From an uncultured Bacteroidia bacterium (GTDB lineage: Bacteria; Bacteroidota; Bacteroidia; Bacteroidales; UBA932): a DNA stretch of 64,000 bases. The stretch is taken from the NCBI GenBank assembly GCA_902778105.1, contig CACYWN010000021.1, positions 1 to 64,000 on the forward strand. Direction: 5' to 3'. The notes below the pieces were generated by a model. That model saw only the letters and a program-made list of their open reading frames with translations, was not told the DNA's origin and did not search any database. A program made the translations under genes and the position numbers. Of this stretch, positions 35,801 to 43,697 are shown piece by piece; position 1 is the first letter of the stretch, and every line of letters begins with the position of its first letter.

Positions 35801-35947
35801 CCTTTGGTAAGCATAATCAATGGTGTTTTCATCAAACTCACCCCAAGAAGGATTCCACGCATCTTTCCACGACTGATATTCCCAACCTGCCTCGTTTTTC
35901 ATATAGTCATAGACATTCTTGTAATTTTTAGTGGTAATAATGTGTAA
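35789..35947 (-). pseudogene. C-terminal remnant of an unidentified gene
   Basis: A minus-strand frame without an in-frame start at its head, rich in W, Y, D and N (KNVYDYMKNEAGWEYQSWKD, then WNPSWGEFDENTIDYAY), composition typical of real protein. Its stop TGA overlaps the end of the REP unit (AGC GGA TGA). Probably the tail of a lost gene. The AT-rich rest of the gap (35948-36173) has only the RAYT leader. Confidence 0.4.
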
Positions 35948-36106
35948 TCATCAGAAGCGCTTTTTAATATAAATATTCGCAATTGTTTGGTATTTAGTTA
36001 TTTGTTCTTGTTCATTGGACAACTGATACAGGGCTCCCTTTTCTTTTTACGTTAAAATAGTGCGTTTCATTCCGTGTAAAAAGCTGGATCAGAGCAATTT
36101 ATAACT

Positions 36107-36123
36107 TAAACGTTTAAAAACGG
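36107..36123 (+). promoter_or_regulatory. 17-base motif shared by both RAYT leaders
   Basis: TAAACGTTTAAAAACGG, identical to the minus strand of 31118-31134. Here the palindrome extends to 12 bases, TTAAACGTTTAA (36106-36117). Confidence 0.6.
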
Positions 36124-36173
36124 ATTAATTGGAAAATACTCCCCATCTTTATCCGGAACAAGTGACGTTGATT

Positions 36174-37073
36174 ATGGAGAGTCAAGTGCAGTGGGAAAGG
36201 CATCCGGTCCAAAATTGCTTCCACGTATTCTCGGACGGAACGGTTGTTTCCGTCCTGTTTGAAACCCCTCGCGACAAGGTGTTCGCCATCAACCTGATGG
36301 CCATCCTTGCCTGGATGTATCATCTCAGGGTGTATTGCGATGTGGTGATGGATACACATTTCCATATTGTCGTGCAGGGACTGCCGGAAGACGTCGCCCG
36401 TTTCGAGATGCAGATGAAGCGGCAGTTGACCATGTATTTCCGTCGCACGGGGCGTCCGGAACTGCTGAAGGCCGGGATCTGGATTGACCACGAAGTGATC
36501 AAAGACGATGTGGAACTGATGCAGAAGATCATTTATGCCTTCCGGAATCCGATGGATGCCGGGTATCCGTATCTTCCTGAAGATTATCCTTGGGGCGCAG
36601 GGCGTTCATTTTTCCATCGGGAAGAAATGATGGCGGCACGTAGGATAGGGGATATGACACAGGACGAGAGGAGGGCGTGGTTTCACACGCGGGAGAAGCT
36701 GCCGGAGGATTGGCTGGTAGATCGTGAGGGAATGATTTTGCCTTGTTGCCGGATAGACCTGAAAGCAGTTCATCGCCTGTTCGGTTCTCCCCGCCGTTAC
36801 ATCTCCTTCCTATTCGTGAGGAAGAAGGATTTGGCCGAACAGGATGCGAAATGCGCCAGCATCTTCCTGGAGAAACATGGAGATACGGAACTGCGTTCGG
36901 AAGCAGATGAGGAAGGAAAGCGCCTTTTTGGTCGCAAGGTTTCCAAACTGTCCCTGGCGGAACGGATTCAAGTGGCAAAAGTCCTGTGGCAGAACCGAAG
37001 GACGCTCTCCCGCAAGCAACTTGCTCGCGCCGTCCGGATGGCCCCGGCCGTCATCGAATCGATTTTCCATTGA
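36174..37073 (+). CDS. REP-associated tyrosine transposase (RAYT 2, Y1/IS200-like)
   Basis: A 299-aa paralogue of the protein at 30175-31074, with His62-Phe-His64 in MDTHFHI, Tyr121 in YAFRNPMDAGY and the same C-terminal helix-turn-helix (TLSRKQLARAVRMAPAVI). The central stretch after residue 165 is the most divergent. It is bracketed by class 1 doublets (35675-35800 and, 13 bases after the stop, 37086-37211). It probably acts on class 1 elements, including the distant ones at 20251 and 61678. Confidence 0.9.
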   Translation: MESQVQWERHPVQNCFHVFSDGTVVSVLFETPRDKVFAINLMAILAWMYHLRVYCDVVMDTHFHIVVQGLPEDVARFEMQMKRQLTMYFRRTGRPELLKAGIWIDHEVIKDDVELMQKIIYAFRNPMDAGYPYLPEDYPWGAGRSFFHREEMMAARRIGDMTQDERRAWFHTREKLPEDWLVDREGMILPCCRIDLKAVHRLFGSPRRYISFLFVRKKDLAEQDAKCASIFLEKHGDTELRSEADEEGKRLFGRKVSKLSLAERIQVAKVLWQNRRTLSRKQLARAVRMAPAVIESIFH

Positions 37074-37085
37074 TTTTTGCAAAGG

Positions 37086-37211
37086 AAAAGCGGATAACCA
37101 TGCTTTTGAGAGTGTCTGTGGCATGTCAATCCGCTTTTGTCGGGTTTTAAAATAAGGGAAAAGCGGATGAAAGGAGTTCAGAAAGCGTATATCCGATGTT
37201 CATCCGCTTTT
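37086..37211. repeat. 126-bp REP doublet, class 1, downstream of RAYT 2
   Basis: Units 37086-37138 and 37159-37211, both starting AAAAGCGGAT and ending ATCCGCTTTT; 20 bases apart. In the second unit the complementary arms reach 13 bases (AAAAGCGGATGAA and TTCATCCGCTTTT). Confidence 0.88.
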
Positions 37212-37373
37212 CCTTTATAAAAAGGGAACGGTCAAATAGTTCTAGCGCGGAACGGAGTCCTCCGGGTGGGTGCTCCTTTCCTTGAAATAAACAAAAATAA
37301 ACGGAGCTGGCTCAAGGCGAGTCGGATCCGTTTGTCAGTGTACGGCCAGGCGATGCAAGGAGATTGTTCCCCG

Positions 37374-37475
37374 TCAGTAGACTATGTCCATGTCGGCGAG
37401 GTCGAAACTGCCGGAGCCGTCGATGGGGACTCCGTAGGTTCCATTCCTCCGTTTCCCGTTGCTGTCAATAGGCAG
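37374..37475 (-). other. in-frame open stretch after the recA stop
   Basis: After the TAA of recA the same frame stays open for 33 codons (starting LPIDSNGKRRNGTYGVPIDG, ending FDLADMDIVY) and then meets TGA. The composition is protein-like. It could be the remnant of a longer recA tail or chance. The rest of 37212-37373 shows nothing I can name. Confidence 0.3.
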
Positions 37476-38450
37476 TTAGTCCTGGACCTGCTGCATGGCG
37501 GCCCGGATCTTGGCCTCGATTTCGTCGGCGAGTTCGGGATTGTCCTGCATCACTTTCTTGGCTCCTTCGCGCCCCTGGGCGAGCCGGGAGTCGTTGTAGC
37601 TGAACCAGGAACCGGACTTCTGGATGATGCCGAGCTCAACGCCCAGGTCCACCAGTTCGCTGGAGTGCGAGATGCCCTCGCCGAAGACGATGTCGAACTC
37701 GGCCTTCTTGAACGGCGGGGCCATCTTGTTCTTGACCACTTTCACCTTCACGTGGTTGCCGAGGGCTTCCTCGCCGTCCTTGATCTGGGTGGTACGGCGG
37801 ATGTCCAGGCGCACGGAGGCGTAGAACTTGAGGGCGTTGCCGCCGGTGGTGGTTTCGGGGTTGCCGAACATGATGCCGATCTTCTCGCGGAGCTGGTTGA
37901 TGAAGATGCAGCAGGTGTTCGTCTTGCTGATGTTCGCGGTGAGCTTGCGGAGGGCCTGGGACATCAGGCGGGCCTGGAGGCCGACCTTGTTCTCGCCCAT
38001 TTCCCCTTCGATCTCCGCCTTCGGGGTGAGGGCGGCGACGGAGTCGATCACCACGATGTCGATGGCGCCGCTCCGGATGAGGTTGTCCGCGATTTCGAGG
38101 GCCTGCTCGCCGTTGTCGGGCTGCGAGATCAGGAGGGTCTCGAGGTCCACGCCGAGGGATTTCGCATAGGTCCTGTCGAAAGCGTGTTCTGCGTCGATGA
38201 TGGCAGCGATGCCCCCTGCCTTCTGGGCCTGGGCAATCGCGTGGATGGCGAGGGTCGTCTTGCCGCTGGATTCGGGGCCGTAGATCTCGATGATCCTTCC
38301 TTTCGGATAGCCGCCGATCCCGAGGGCGTGGTCCAGGGCGATGGAACCGCTCGGAATGACCTGCGCCGCATCCCATTCTGGCTGATCTCCCAACTTCATG
38401 ATGGTACCTTTCCCGTAATCCTTCTCGATCTTGTCGATCGTCGCCTGCAA
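37476..38450 (-). CDS. recA: recombinase RecA
   Basis: A 324-aa RecA if translation starts at TTG 38450. All core motifs are present: Walker [10 protein letters not shown], the MAW region, Walker [10 protein letters not shown], loop 1 [18 protein letters not shown], loop 2 [17 protein letters not shown] and the C-terminal domain ending [11 protein letters not shown]. No ATG lies upstream of the conserved [15 protein letters not shown], so either TTG is used or the N-terminal residues are lost. The start is 37 bases from the divergent rlmN ATG. Confidence 0.93.
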   Translation of the reverse strand: MQATIDKIEKDYGKGTIMKLGDQPEWDAAQVIPSGSIALDHALGIGGYPKGRIIEIYGPESSGKTTLAIHAIAQAQKAGGIAAIIDAEHAFDRTYAKSLGVDLETLLISQPDNGEQALEIADNLIRSGAIDIVVIDSVAALTPKAEIEGEMGENKVGLQARLMSQALRKLTANISKTNTCCIFINQLREKIGIMFGNPETTTGGNALKFYASVRLDIRRTTQIKDGEEALGNHVKVKVVKNKMAPPFKKAEFDIVFGEGISHSSELVDLGVELGIIQKSGSWFSYNDSRLAQGREGAKKVMQDNPELADEIEAKIRAAMQQVQD

Positions 38451-38471
38451 TGCCTTATGAAAATAAAATGT

Positions 38472-38479
38472 TATTTTTG
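38472..38479 (+). promoter_or_regulatory. -7 box of rlmN
   Basis: TATTTTTG, eight bases before the rlmN ATG. On the other strand TATTCTTTG (38480-38488) is a near-match that may serve recA. Confidence 0.5.
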
Positions 38480-38487
38480 CAAAGAAT

Positions 38488-39516
38488 ATGGAAAAGACCA
38501 GGCTCCTGGGGATGACCCCCGACCAGTTGAAGGAAATAGCCCTCGAGGCGGGGCTGCCGGGATTTGCGGGCAAGCAGATCGCCCAGTGGATCTACGGCCG
38601 CCGTGTCCGTACCATCGCGGAAATGACCAATCTTTCGAAGGCGGGCCGCGAGCGGCTTTCGGAGCGGTATGAAGTGGGCGTCGCCGAACCGGTAGGCAAG
38701 GCCGACTCGTCCGACGGTACCCGCAAATACCTGTTTCCGGTCAACGGCGACCCCGGCAATGCCGTGGAGGCCGTGATGATTCCTGACGGCGACCGGAAAA
38801 CCCTCTGCGTCTCTTCCCAGGCGGGCTGCAAGATGGGGTGCAAGTTCTGCATGACAGGCCGCCAGGGATTCCACGGCAGTCTCTCCGCCGCGGACATCCT
38901 GTCCCAGTTCTTCGGGATCGACGAAGCGGGGGAACTTACGAATACGGTCTTCATGGGTATGGGCGAGCCCCTGGACAACTGGGAGGAGGTGAAACGCGTC
39001 ATCGAAGTCCTTACCGCCCCCTGGGGCTTTGCCTGGAGTCCCAAGCGGATCACGCTGTCCACCATCGGTGTCCTGCCCAACCTGAAGCGCTTCCTGGATG
39101 AGTGCAGGTGCCACCTGGCCGTGAGTCTCCACGACCCTTTCCCGGAGGAAAGGGCGACCCTTATGCCGGTCGAGAAGGCATACCCCATCCGGGATGTCAT
39201 CTCCCTGGTCCGGAAATACGACTTCACCGGCCAGCGGCGGGTGAGTTTCGAATATACCATGTTCGCCGGCCATAACGATACGCCGCGCCATGCCGATGCC
39301 CTTCTCCGCCTGCTGCAGGGCCTGGAGTGCCGGGTGAACCTGATCCGCTTCCACCGGATTCCCGATTTCCCGTACGGAACCAGCTCCCAGGCGGCGATGG
39401 AGGCTTTCCGGGACCGGCTCGCCCGCGGCGGTCTCACCGCCACGATCCGCGCTTCCCGCGGGGAGGATATCCTGGCGGCCTGCGGGCTCCTGGCCGGCCT
39501 GCATAACCATGCTTGA
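38488..39516 (+). CDS. rlmN: 23S rRNA (adenine-2503 C2)-methyltransferase
   Basis: A 342-aa radical-SAM methylase. The cluster cysteines are Cys114, Cys118 and Cys121 in [17 protein letters not shown] follows, and VSLHDP and the late Cys in [14 protein letters not shown] fit the family. It methylates A2503 of 23S rRNA and A37 of some tRNAs. Confidence 0.95.
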   Translation: MEKTRLLGMTPDQLKEIALEAGLPGFAGKQIAQWIYGRRVRTIAEMTNLSKAGRERLSERYEVGVAEPVGKADSSDGTRKYLFPVNGDPGNAVEAVMIPDGDRKTLCVSSQAGCKMGCKFCMTGRQGFHGSLSAADILSQFFGIDEAGELTNTVFMGMGEPLDNWEEVKRVIEVLTAPWGFAWSPKRITLSTIGVLPNLKRFLDECRCHLAVSLHDPFPEERATLMPVEKAYPIRDVISLVRKYDFTGQRRVSFEYTMFAGHNDTPRHADALLRLLQGLECRVNLIRFHRIPDFPYGTSSQAAMEAFRDRLARGGLTATIRASRGEDILAACGLLAGLHNHA

Positions 39517-39521
39517 ATACT

Positions 39522-41915
39522 ATGAAACGATTCCTTCTGCTCCTGTCCATGCTTGTCCCTGCGGTTCTTTCGGCGCAGGACGAAAAATCATCCGGATTCG
39601 GTCTGGACCCTTCCGATGCGGAATCTGTCCAGGAAATGAAGGACCGGATGGCTGAGATCCGGAAACACCGTCCTACCGTTGCCCTGGTCCTCAGCGGCGG
39701 TGGTGCCAAGGGAGCGGCTACGGTAGGCGCCCTCAAGTATCTGGAAAAGTACAAGTTCCCCGTGGATATGGTCGTGGGCACGAGTATCGGCGGACTGATC
39801 GGCGGCGTGTATGCGATGGGATATACCCCCGAGTTCCTGGATTCCCTGATGCGCAACCTCGATTGGGACCGGACGATGAGCGACAAGGTAGACTGGGATT
39901 ACATTCCTTACGGACGACGCAAATACAAGGAAAAATTCGCGCTTTCCTTCCCTTTCTTCTACAGTGTCAAGGACTATCAGAACCAGTTGGAAGAGGATGT
40001 CCGCTATGCGAATTCCAGTGACGGCAAGCTGCACCTTGCCGCCAATGACGGTGATGCCGACGGAATGGTGCGCAGGAGCCTGATGAGCAGCCTCCCGTCC
40101 GGTTTTATCTTCGGCCAGAACGTACAGTACCTGATTTCCAGCCTCACGCCCGGTTATGCCGACTCCACCGATTTCCTCCGTCTTCCGGTCCCGTTCGCCT
40201 GCGTGGCAACGGATATCGTTTCCGGTCGTGCCAAAGTATGGCACAGTGGGAATTTGAACACGGCAATGCGCTCCACGATGTCCATTCCCGGCCTCTTCGC
40301 CCCGGTCCGGACACGCGGCATGGTGCTGGTGGACGGCGGGATGCGCAACAATTTTCCGGTGGACCTGGCGCGTCAGATGGGCGCCGATGTCGTGATCGGC
40401 ATCGAACTGTCCGATTCCAAGTCGGGCTATGAGGATATCCACAATCTCGCCGACATCCTCTGGCGGGGCATCGACATGTTCGCGGAGGACTCCTTCGACC
40501 GGAATGTCAACAATGTCGACGTGCGCATCAAGCCGGACCTGACCGGTTTCGGGATGATGAGCTTCGACGCCGTTTCCATCGACACGATGCTGAACCGCGG
40601 GTACAAGGCCGCGGTGGAGAAGACGGAGGAACTGGAGGCCATCCGCCGCTGGGTGGGGACCGACACGCTCCGGCTGGCGGGGCCGCCGGCCGTCGACATC
40701 AACCGGACAGCGGTCCTGATCGACAGCGTGGAGGTGGCAGGAGTCTCCGGCAAGGATGCCGCGTATATCCGGGCCAAACTGAAGGTCCATGCCGGAGACC
40801 GGGTGTCCCGGGCCGAAGTGGAGGATGCCGTGAATACGATCTACGGCCAGGGAGCCTATGAGTACGTCACCTATGACCTGTTGGGGAAAGGGGAGCCCTT
40901 CCACTTGAGAATCAATTGCAAGCGGGGCCCGAAGCACTTGCTGGGCGTGGGTTTCCGCCTGGATACGGAGGAACTGGTCTCCCTGCTGCTCAATGTCGGG
41001 CTCAACACGACGGCGATGCGCGGTTCTTCCCTGGACATGACGGCCCGTATCGGTGCGAACCCTTTCCTGGACCTTCACTACGCGTACGAAACGCCCCAAT
41101 GGCCCACCCTGAATATCCGGACGGACCTCCACTGGACCGACCACAACAATTTCCTGATGGGGGAGAACCGCTTCAATGTCGCCTATCTTTCCACAGCCCA
41201 GGAAGTTTACGCCTCCAATATGGAATGGTCGGCCTTCGATGTCAAGGGCGGTTTCCGGAACATGTTCTACAGCATTGCCCACCTGCTGGCAAGCGATGTC
41301 ATCGGCGACTATGACCGGTCGTTGTGGAAGATGGATTACCCCGGTGTCTTCGTGGATGCTACCGCTTATACGCTGGACAACGGGTATTTCCCGCGGCAGG
41401 GCTTCTCCGCCAATCTGCGGTACGACCTTGTCTCCCGTGTCTTTGACGGCCCGGCCTACCCCGGTTTCTTCGGCATCGTGAGCGGTTCCGGCAAGATGCC
41501 CGTCCCGATCGGCCGCCGGTTCACCCTCATCCCGCAGGGTGGTTTCCGCCTCATCTTCGGTGACGACATCCCCATCCCTTTCGCCAATATCCTGGGCGGG
41601 GACATGCCCGGCCGGTATGTGGACCACCAGCTTCCGTTCATCGGTATCAACAGTGCCGCCTTCCGGCGCAACAACGTCATCGTCGCACGGGCGGACCTGC
41701 GCTTTGAACTGGCCCGGAACAATTATCTGACGGCGATGGCCAACTACTCCCGTGACTTCTACAGTTTCGACAAGTTCGAAAACGGTGAGAACCTGTGGGG
41801 GGTCGGCCTCGGCTATGCCTATGATACCATTGTCGGCCCGGTCAAGGCCATTGTCCACTGGTCTACGCTGACCCGCAAGGTCGGGGCCTATTTCTCGTTC
41901 GGTTTCGATTTCTGA
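39522..41915 (+). CDS. patatin phospholipase fused to an outer-membrane barrel
   Basis: A 797-aa exported protein (signal peptide ends LSAQ). Patatin domain (about 55-400): SGGGAKGA oxyanion loop, GTSIGG nucleophile elbow and VDGGMRNNFP with the Asp. Then a POTRA-like segment (about 400-475) and a C-terminal 16-strand-type BamA/D15 barrel ending FSFGFDF. This is the PlpD type of architecture, in which the barrel brings the lipase to the cell surface. ATG 39522 was chosen; it follows the rlmN stop by five bases. Confidence 0.9.
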   Translation: MKRFLLLLSMLVPAVLSAQDEKSSGFGLDPSDAESVQEMKDRMAEIRKHRPTVALVLSGGGAKGAATVGALKYLEKYKFPVDMVVGTSIGGLIGGVYAMGYTPEFLDSLMRNLDWDRTMSDKVDWDYIPYGRRKYKEKFALSFPFFYSVKDYQNQLEEDVRYANSSDGKLHLAANDGDADGMVRRSLMSSLPSGFIFGQNVQYLISSLTPGYADSTDFLRLPVPFACVATDIVSGRAKVWHSGNLNTAMRSTMSIPGLFAPVRTRGMVLVDGGMRNNFPVDLARQMGADVVIGIELSDSKSGYEDIHNLADILWRGIDMFAEDSFDRNVNNVDVRIKPDLTGFGMMSFDAVSIDTMLNRGYKAAVEKTEELEAIRRWVGTDTLRLAGPPAVDINRTAVLIDSVEVAGVSGKDAAYIRAKLKVHAGDRVSRAEVEDAVNTIYGQGAYEYVTYDLLGKGEPFHLRINCKRGPKHLLGVGFRLDTEELVSLLLNVGLNTTAMRGSSLDMTARIGANPFLDLHYAYETPQWPTLNIRTDLHWTDHNNFLMGENRFNVAYLSTAQEVYASNMEWSAFDVKGGFRNMFYSIAHLLASDVIGDYDRSLWKMDYPGVFVDATAYTLDNGYFPRQGFSANLRYDLVSRVFDGPAYPGFFGIVSGSGKMPVPIGRRFTLIPQGGFRLIFGDDIPIPFANILGGDMPGRYVDHQLPFIGINSAAFRRNNVIVARADLRFELARNNYLTAMANYSRDFYSFDKFENGENLWGVGLGYAYDTIVGPVKAIVHWSTLTRKVGAYFSFGFDF

Positions 41916-41916
41916 G

Positions 41917-42369
41917 ATGGAAGAGAAGAAGGTCCTGGAACGCCTGCAACGCCAGTGTGCGCGGATGGAGTACTGCTCCTCCGATATTTACCGGAAAGCC
42001 TTGAAGGCGATGGAAGGGGATGAGGAAGCGGCGGCGCGGATCACGGGCTCCCTCGTGGAAGACCGGTTCGTGGATGACCGGCGGTATGCCGCGGCTTTCG
42101 CCCGCGAAAAATCCTCCCTGCAGGGGTGGGGAGCGGTCAAGATCCGCTTCCAGCTCCGGGGGAAGGGGATTGCCGACGGAATCATCGCCGAAGCCTTGCA
42201 GGAGATCGATCCGGCGAAAGCGGCCTCGAAGCTGGACAAACTGGCGGCCGACAGGTACCGGTTGCTCAAGGACGATCCCCAGTGCCGGTTGAAAATGCTC
42301 AAGGCGCTCCTGTCTCGGGGATATTCATATGACGAGGTGGAAGACGCCGTAAAACGTGTAATGCAATGA
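41917..42369 (+). CDS. recX: regulatory protein RecX
   Basis: A 150-aa three-helix-repeat protein: YCSSDIYRKALK (domain 1), EDRFVDDRRYAAAFAREK (signature) and SRGYSYDEVEDAVKRV (domain 3). RecX blocks RecA filament growth. Here it is not beside recA but 3.4 kb away on the other strand. It starts one base after the patatin stop and overlaps the M64 gene by ATGA. Confidence 0.88.
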   Translation: MEEKKVLERLQRQCARMEYCSSDIYRKALKAMEGDEEAAARITGSLVEDRFVDDRRYAAAFAREKSSLQGWGAVKIRFQLRGKGIADGIIAEALQEIDPAKAASKLDKLAADRYRLLKDDPQCRLKMLKALLSRGYSYDEVEDAVKRVMQ

Positions 42370-43697
42370 AAAGGTTTCTTATGACGGCCACGGCTTTTCT
42401 GGTGGCTATCTCCGGCTTGAAGGCCCAGGATTTCGACGCCTGTTTCGAAGATGCCACTCTCCGGCTGGACTATGTCTTCTGCGGGGACAACGCCCATCAG
42501 GCCATCTACTTCCAGCAGGCCCTGCGGACCTCCGCCTGGGCAGGACGGCGGAGCAACCTGTCCGCGCCGCTGCTGGAGGGAAACGGACAGGTCCGCGTTC
42601 TGGATCCGGAGACGGGGGACTGTCTCTATGCGAATTCCTTCTCCACCCTTTTTCAGGAATGGCAGGTGACGGAGGAGGCTACGCGTGTCCAGAAAGCCTT
42701 TGAGAACTGCTTCCAGGTTCCCTTCCCCAAGCGTCCGGTGGATATCGAGGTCTTCCTGATGGACACGCACCGGAAGCGGACTTCCTATCTGAAGCACCGG
42801 GTCGATCCGGCCGATATCCTGATCCGGAAGACAGCGGATAACGGCTATTCCTCAGCCGTGGTATGGCAGGGCGGTTCCCTGGCGGAAACCATTGACATCG
42901 TGGTTGTTTCGGAAGGGTATGACGCTTCGCAGAAGGCCAAGTTCTACCAGGATGCAGAGCGCGTGGCGCAGGCGCTGTTCGGCCACGAGCCTTTCGCCAG
43001 CCGCCGGGGCCGCTTCTCCGTCCGGGCGGTGTTCGCTCCTTCGATGGACTCCGGCGTCAGCGTCCCGCGTCGGGGCGAGTGGCTCCGCACCGTGGCGGAC
43101 AGCCATTTCGACACGTTCTATACGGAGCGGTACCTGACTTCTTCTTCCATGCAGAAAGTGTATGACCTGATCGGCACGGTCCCTTTCGAACATATCGTGC
43201 TGCTGGTCAATACGCCCATCTACGGCGGGGGCGGCATCTACAATTCCCTGACCATCATGAACAGCGACCATCCCACCTTCATCCCGGTGATGGTCCACGA
43301 ATTCGGTCACGCATTCGGCGGCCTGGCCGACGAGTACGCCTATGGCGACCAGGTGGAGACCTCCTATCCCGCCGATACCGAACCGTGGGAACCGAATATC
43401 ACGACGCTCCACGACTTCGCGTCCAAATGGCAGGATATGCTGCCGGGGGGTACGGCCGTTCCTACGGAAACGGACGCCCTGGACAAGCAGGACGTCCGCC
43501 GTATCTGGCATACGTTCACCCAGGAGCAAAAGGATCTGCTGAACCTGAAGGTGGGTGTCTATGAAGGCGCCGGCTACCAGACGAAGGGCGTCTACCGCCC
43601 GGTCCAGGAGTGCCGGATGCGCATCAACGAGTGCGAGGAGTTCTGCCCCGTGTGCACCCGTGCCATCGTCCGGATGATCGAGTACTACACCCGCTAG
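42366..43697 (+). CDS. exported M64 (IgA peptidase) metallopeptidase
   Basis: A 443-aa protein with a signal peptide, the M64 N-terminal beta domain (about 25-145) and the peptidase domain with HEFGH at 311-315 followed by GGLADEY (third ligand Asp/Glu). Three late cysteines (CRMRINECEEFCPVC) are typical of the family. The founder cuts human IgA; others have no known target. Its TAG stop overlaps the TAG of the convergent gene (CTAG). Confidence 0.9.
   Translation: MKRFLMTATAFLVAISGLKAQDFDACFEDATLRLDYVFCGDNAHQAIYFQQALRTSAWAGRRSNLSAPLLEGNGQVRVLDPETGDCLYANSFSTLFQEWQVTEEATRVQKAFENCFQVPFPKRPVDIEVFLMDTHRKRTSYLKHRVDPADILIRKTADNGYSSAVVWQGGSLAETIDIVVVSEGYDASQKAKFYQDAERVAQALFGHEPFASRRGRFSVRAVFAPSMDSGVSVPRRGEWLRTVADSHFDTFYTERYLTSSSMQKVYDLIGTVPFEHIVLLVNTPIYGGGGIYNSLTIMNSDHPTFIPVMVHEFGHAFGGLADEYAYGDQVETSYPADTEPWEPNITTLHDFASKWQDMLPGGTAVPTETDALDKQDVRRIWHTFTQEQKDLLNLKVGVYEGAGYQTKGVYRPVQECRMRINECEEFCPVCTRAIVRMIEYYTR

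Noticed and set aside
37266-38672. A 468-codon plus-strand frame over recA
   Set aside because: Antisense of recA; no motifs, low-complexity valine and glycine composition.
39588-41858. A 756-codon minus-strand frame
   Set aside because: Antisense of the patatin-barrel gene, which has a signal peptide and all catalytic motifs.
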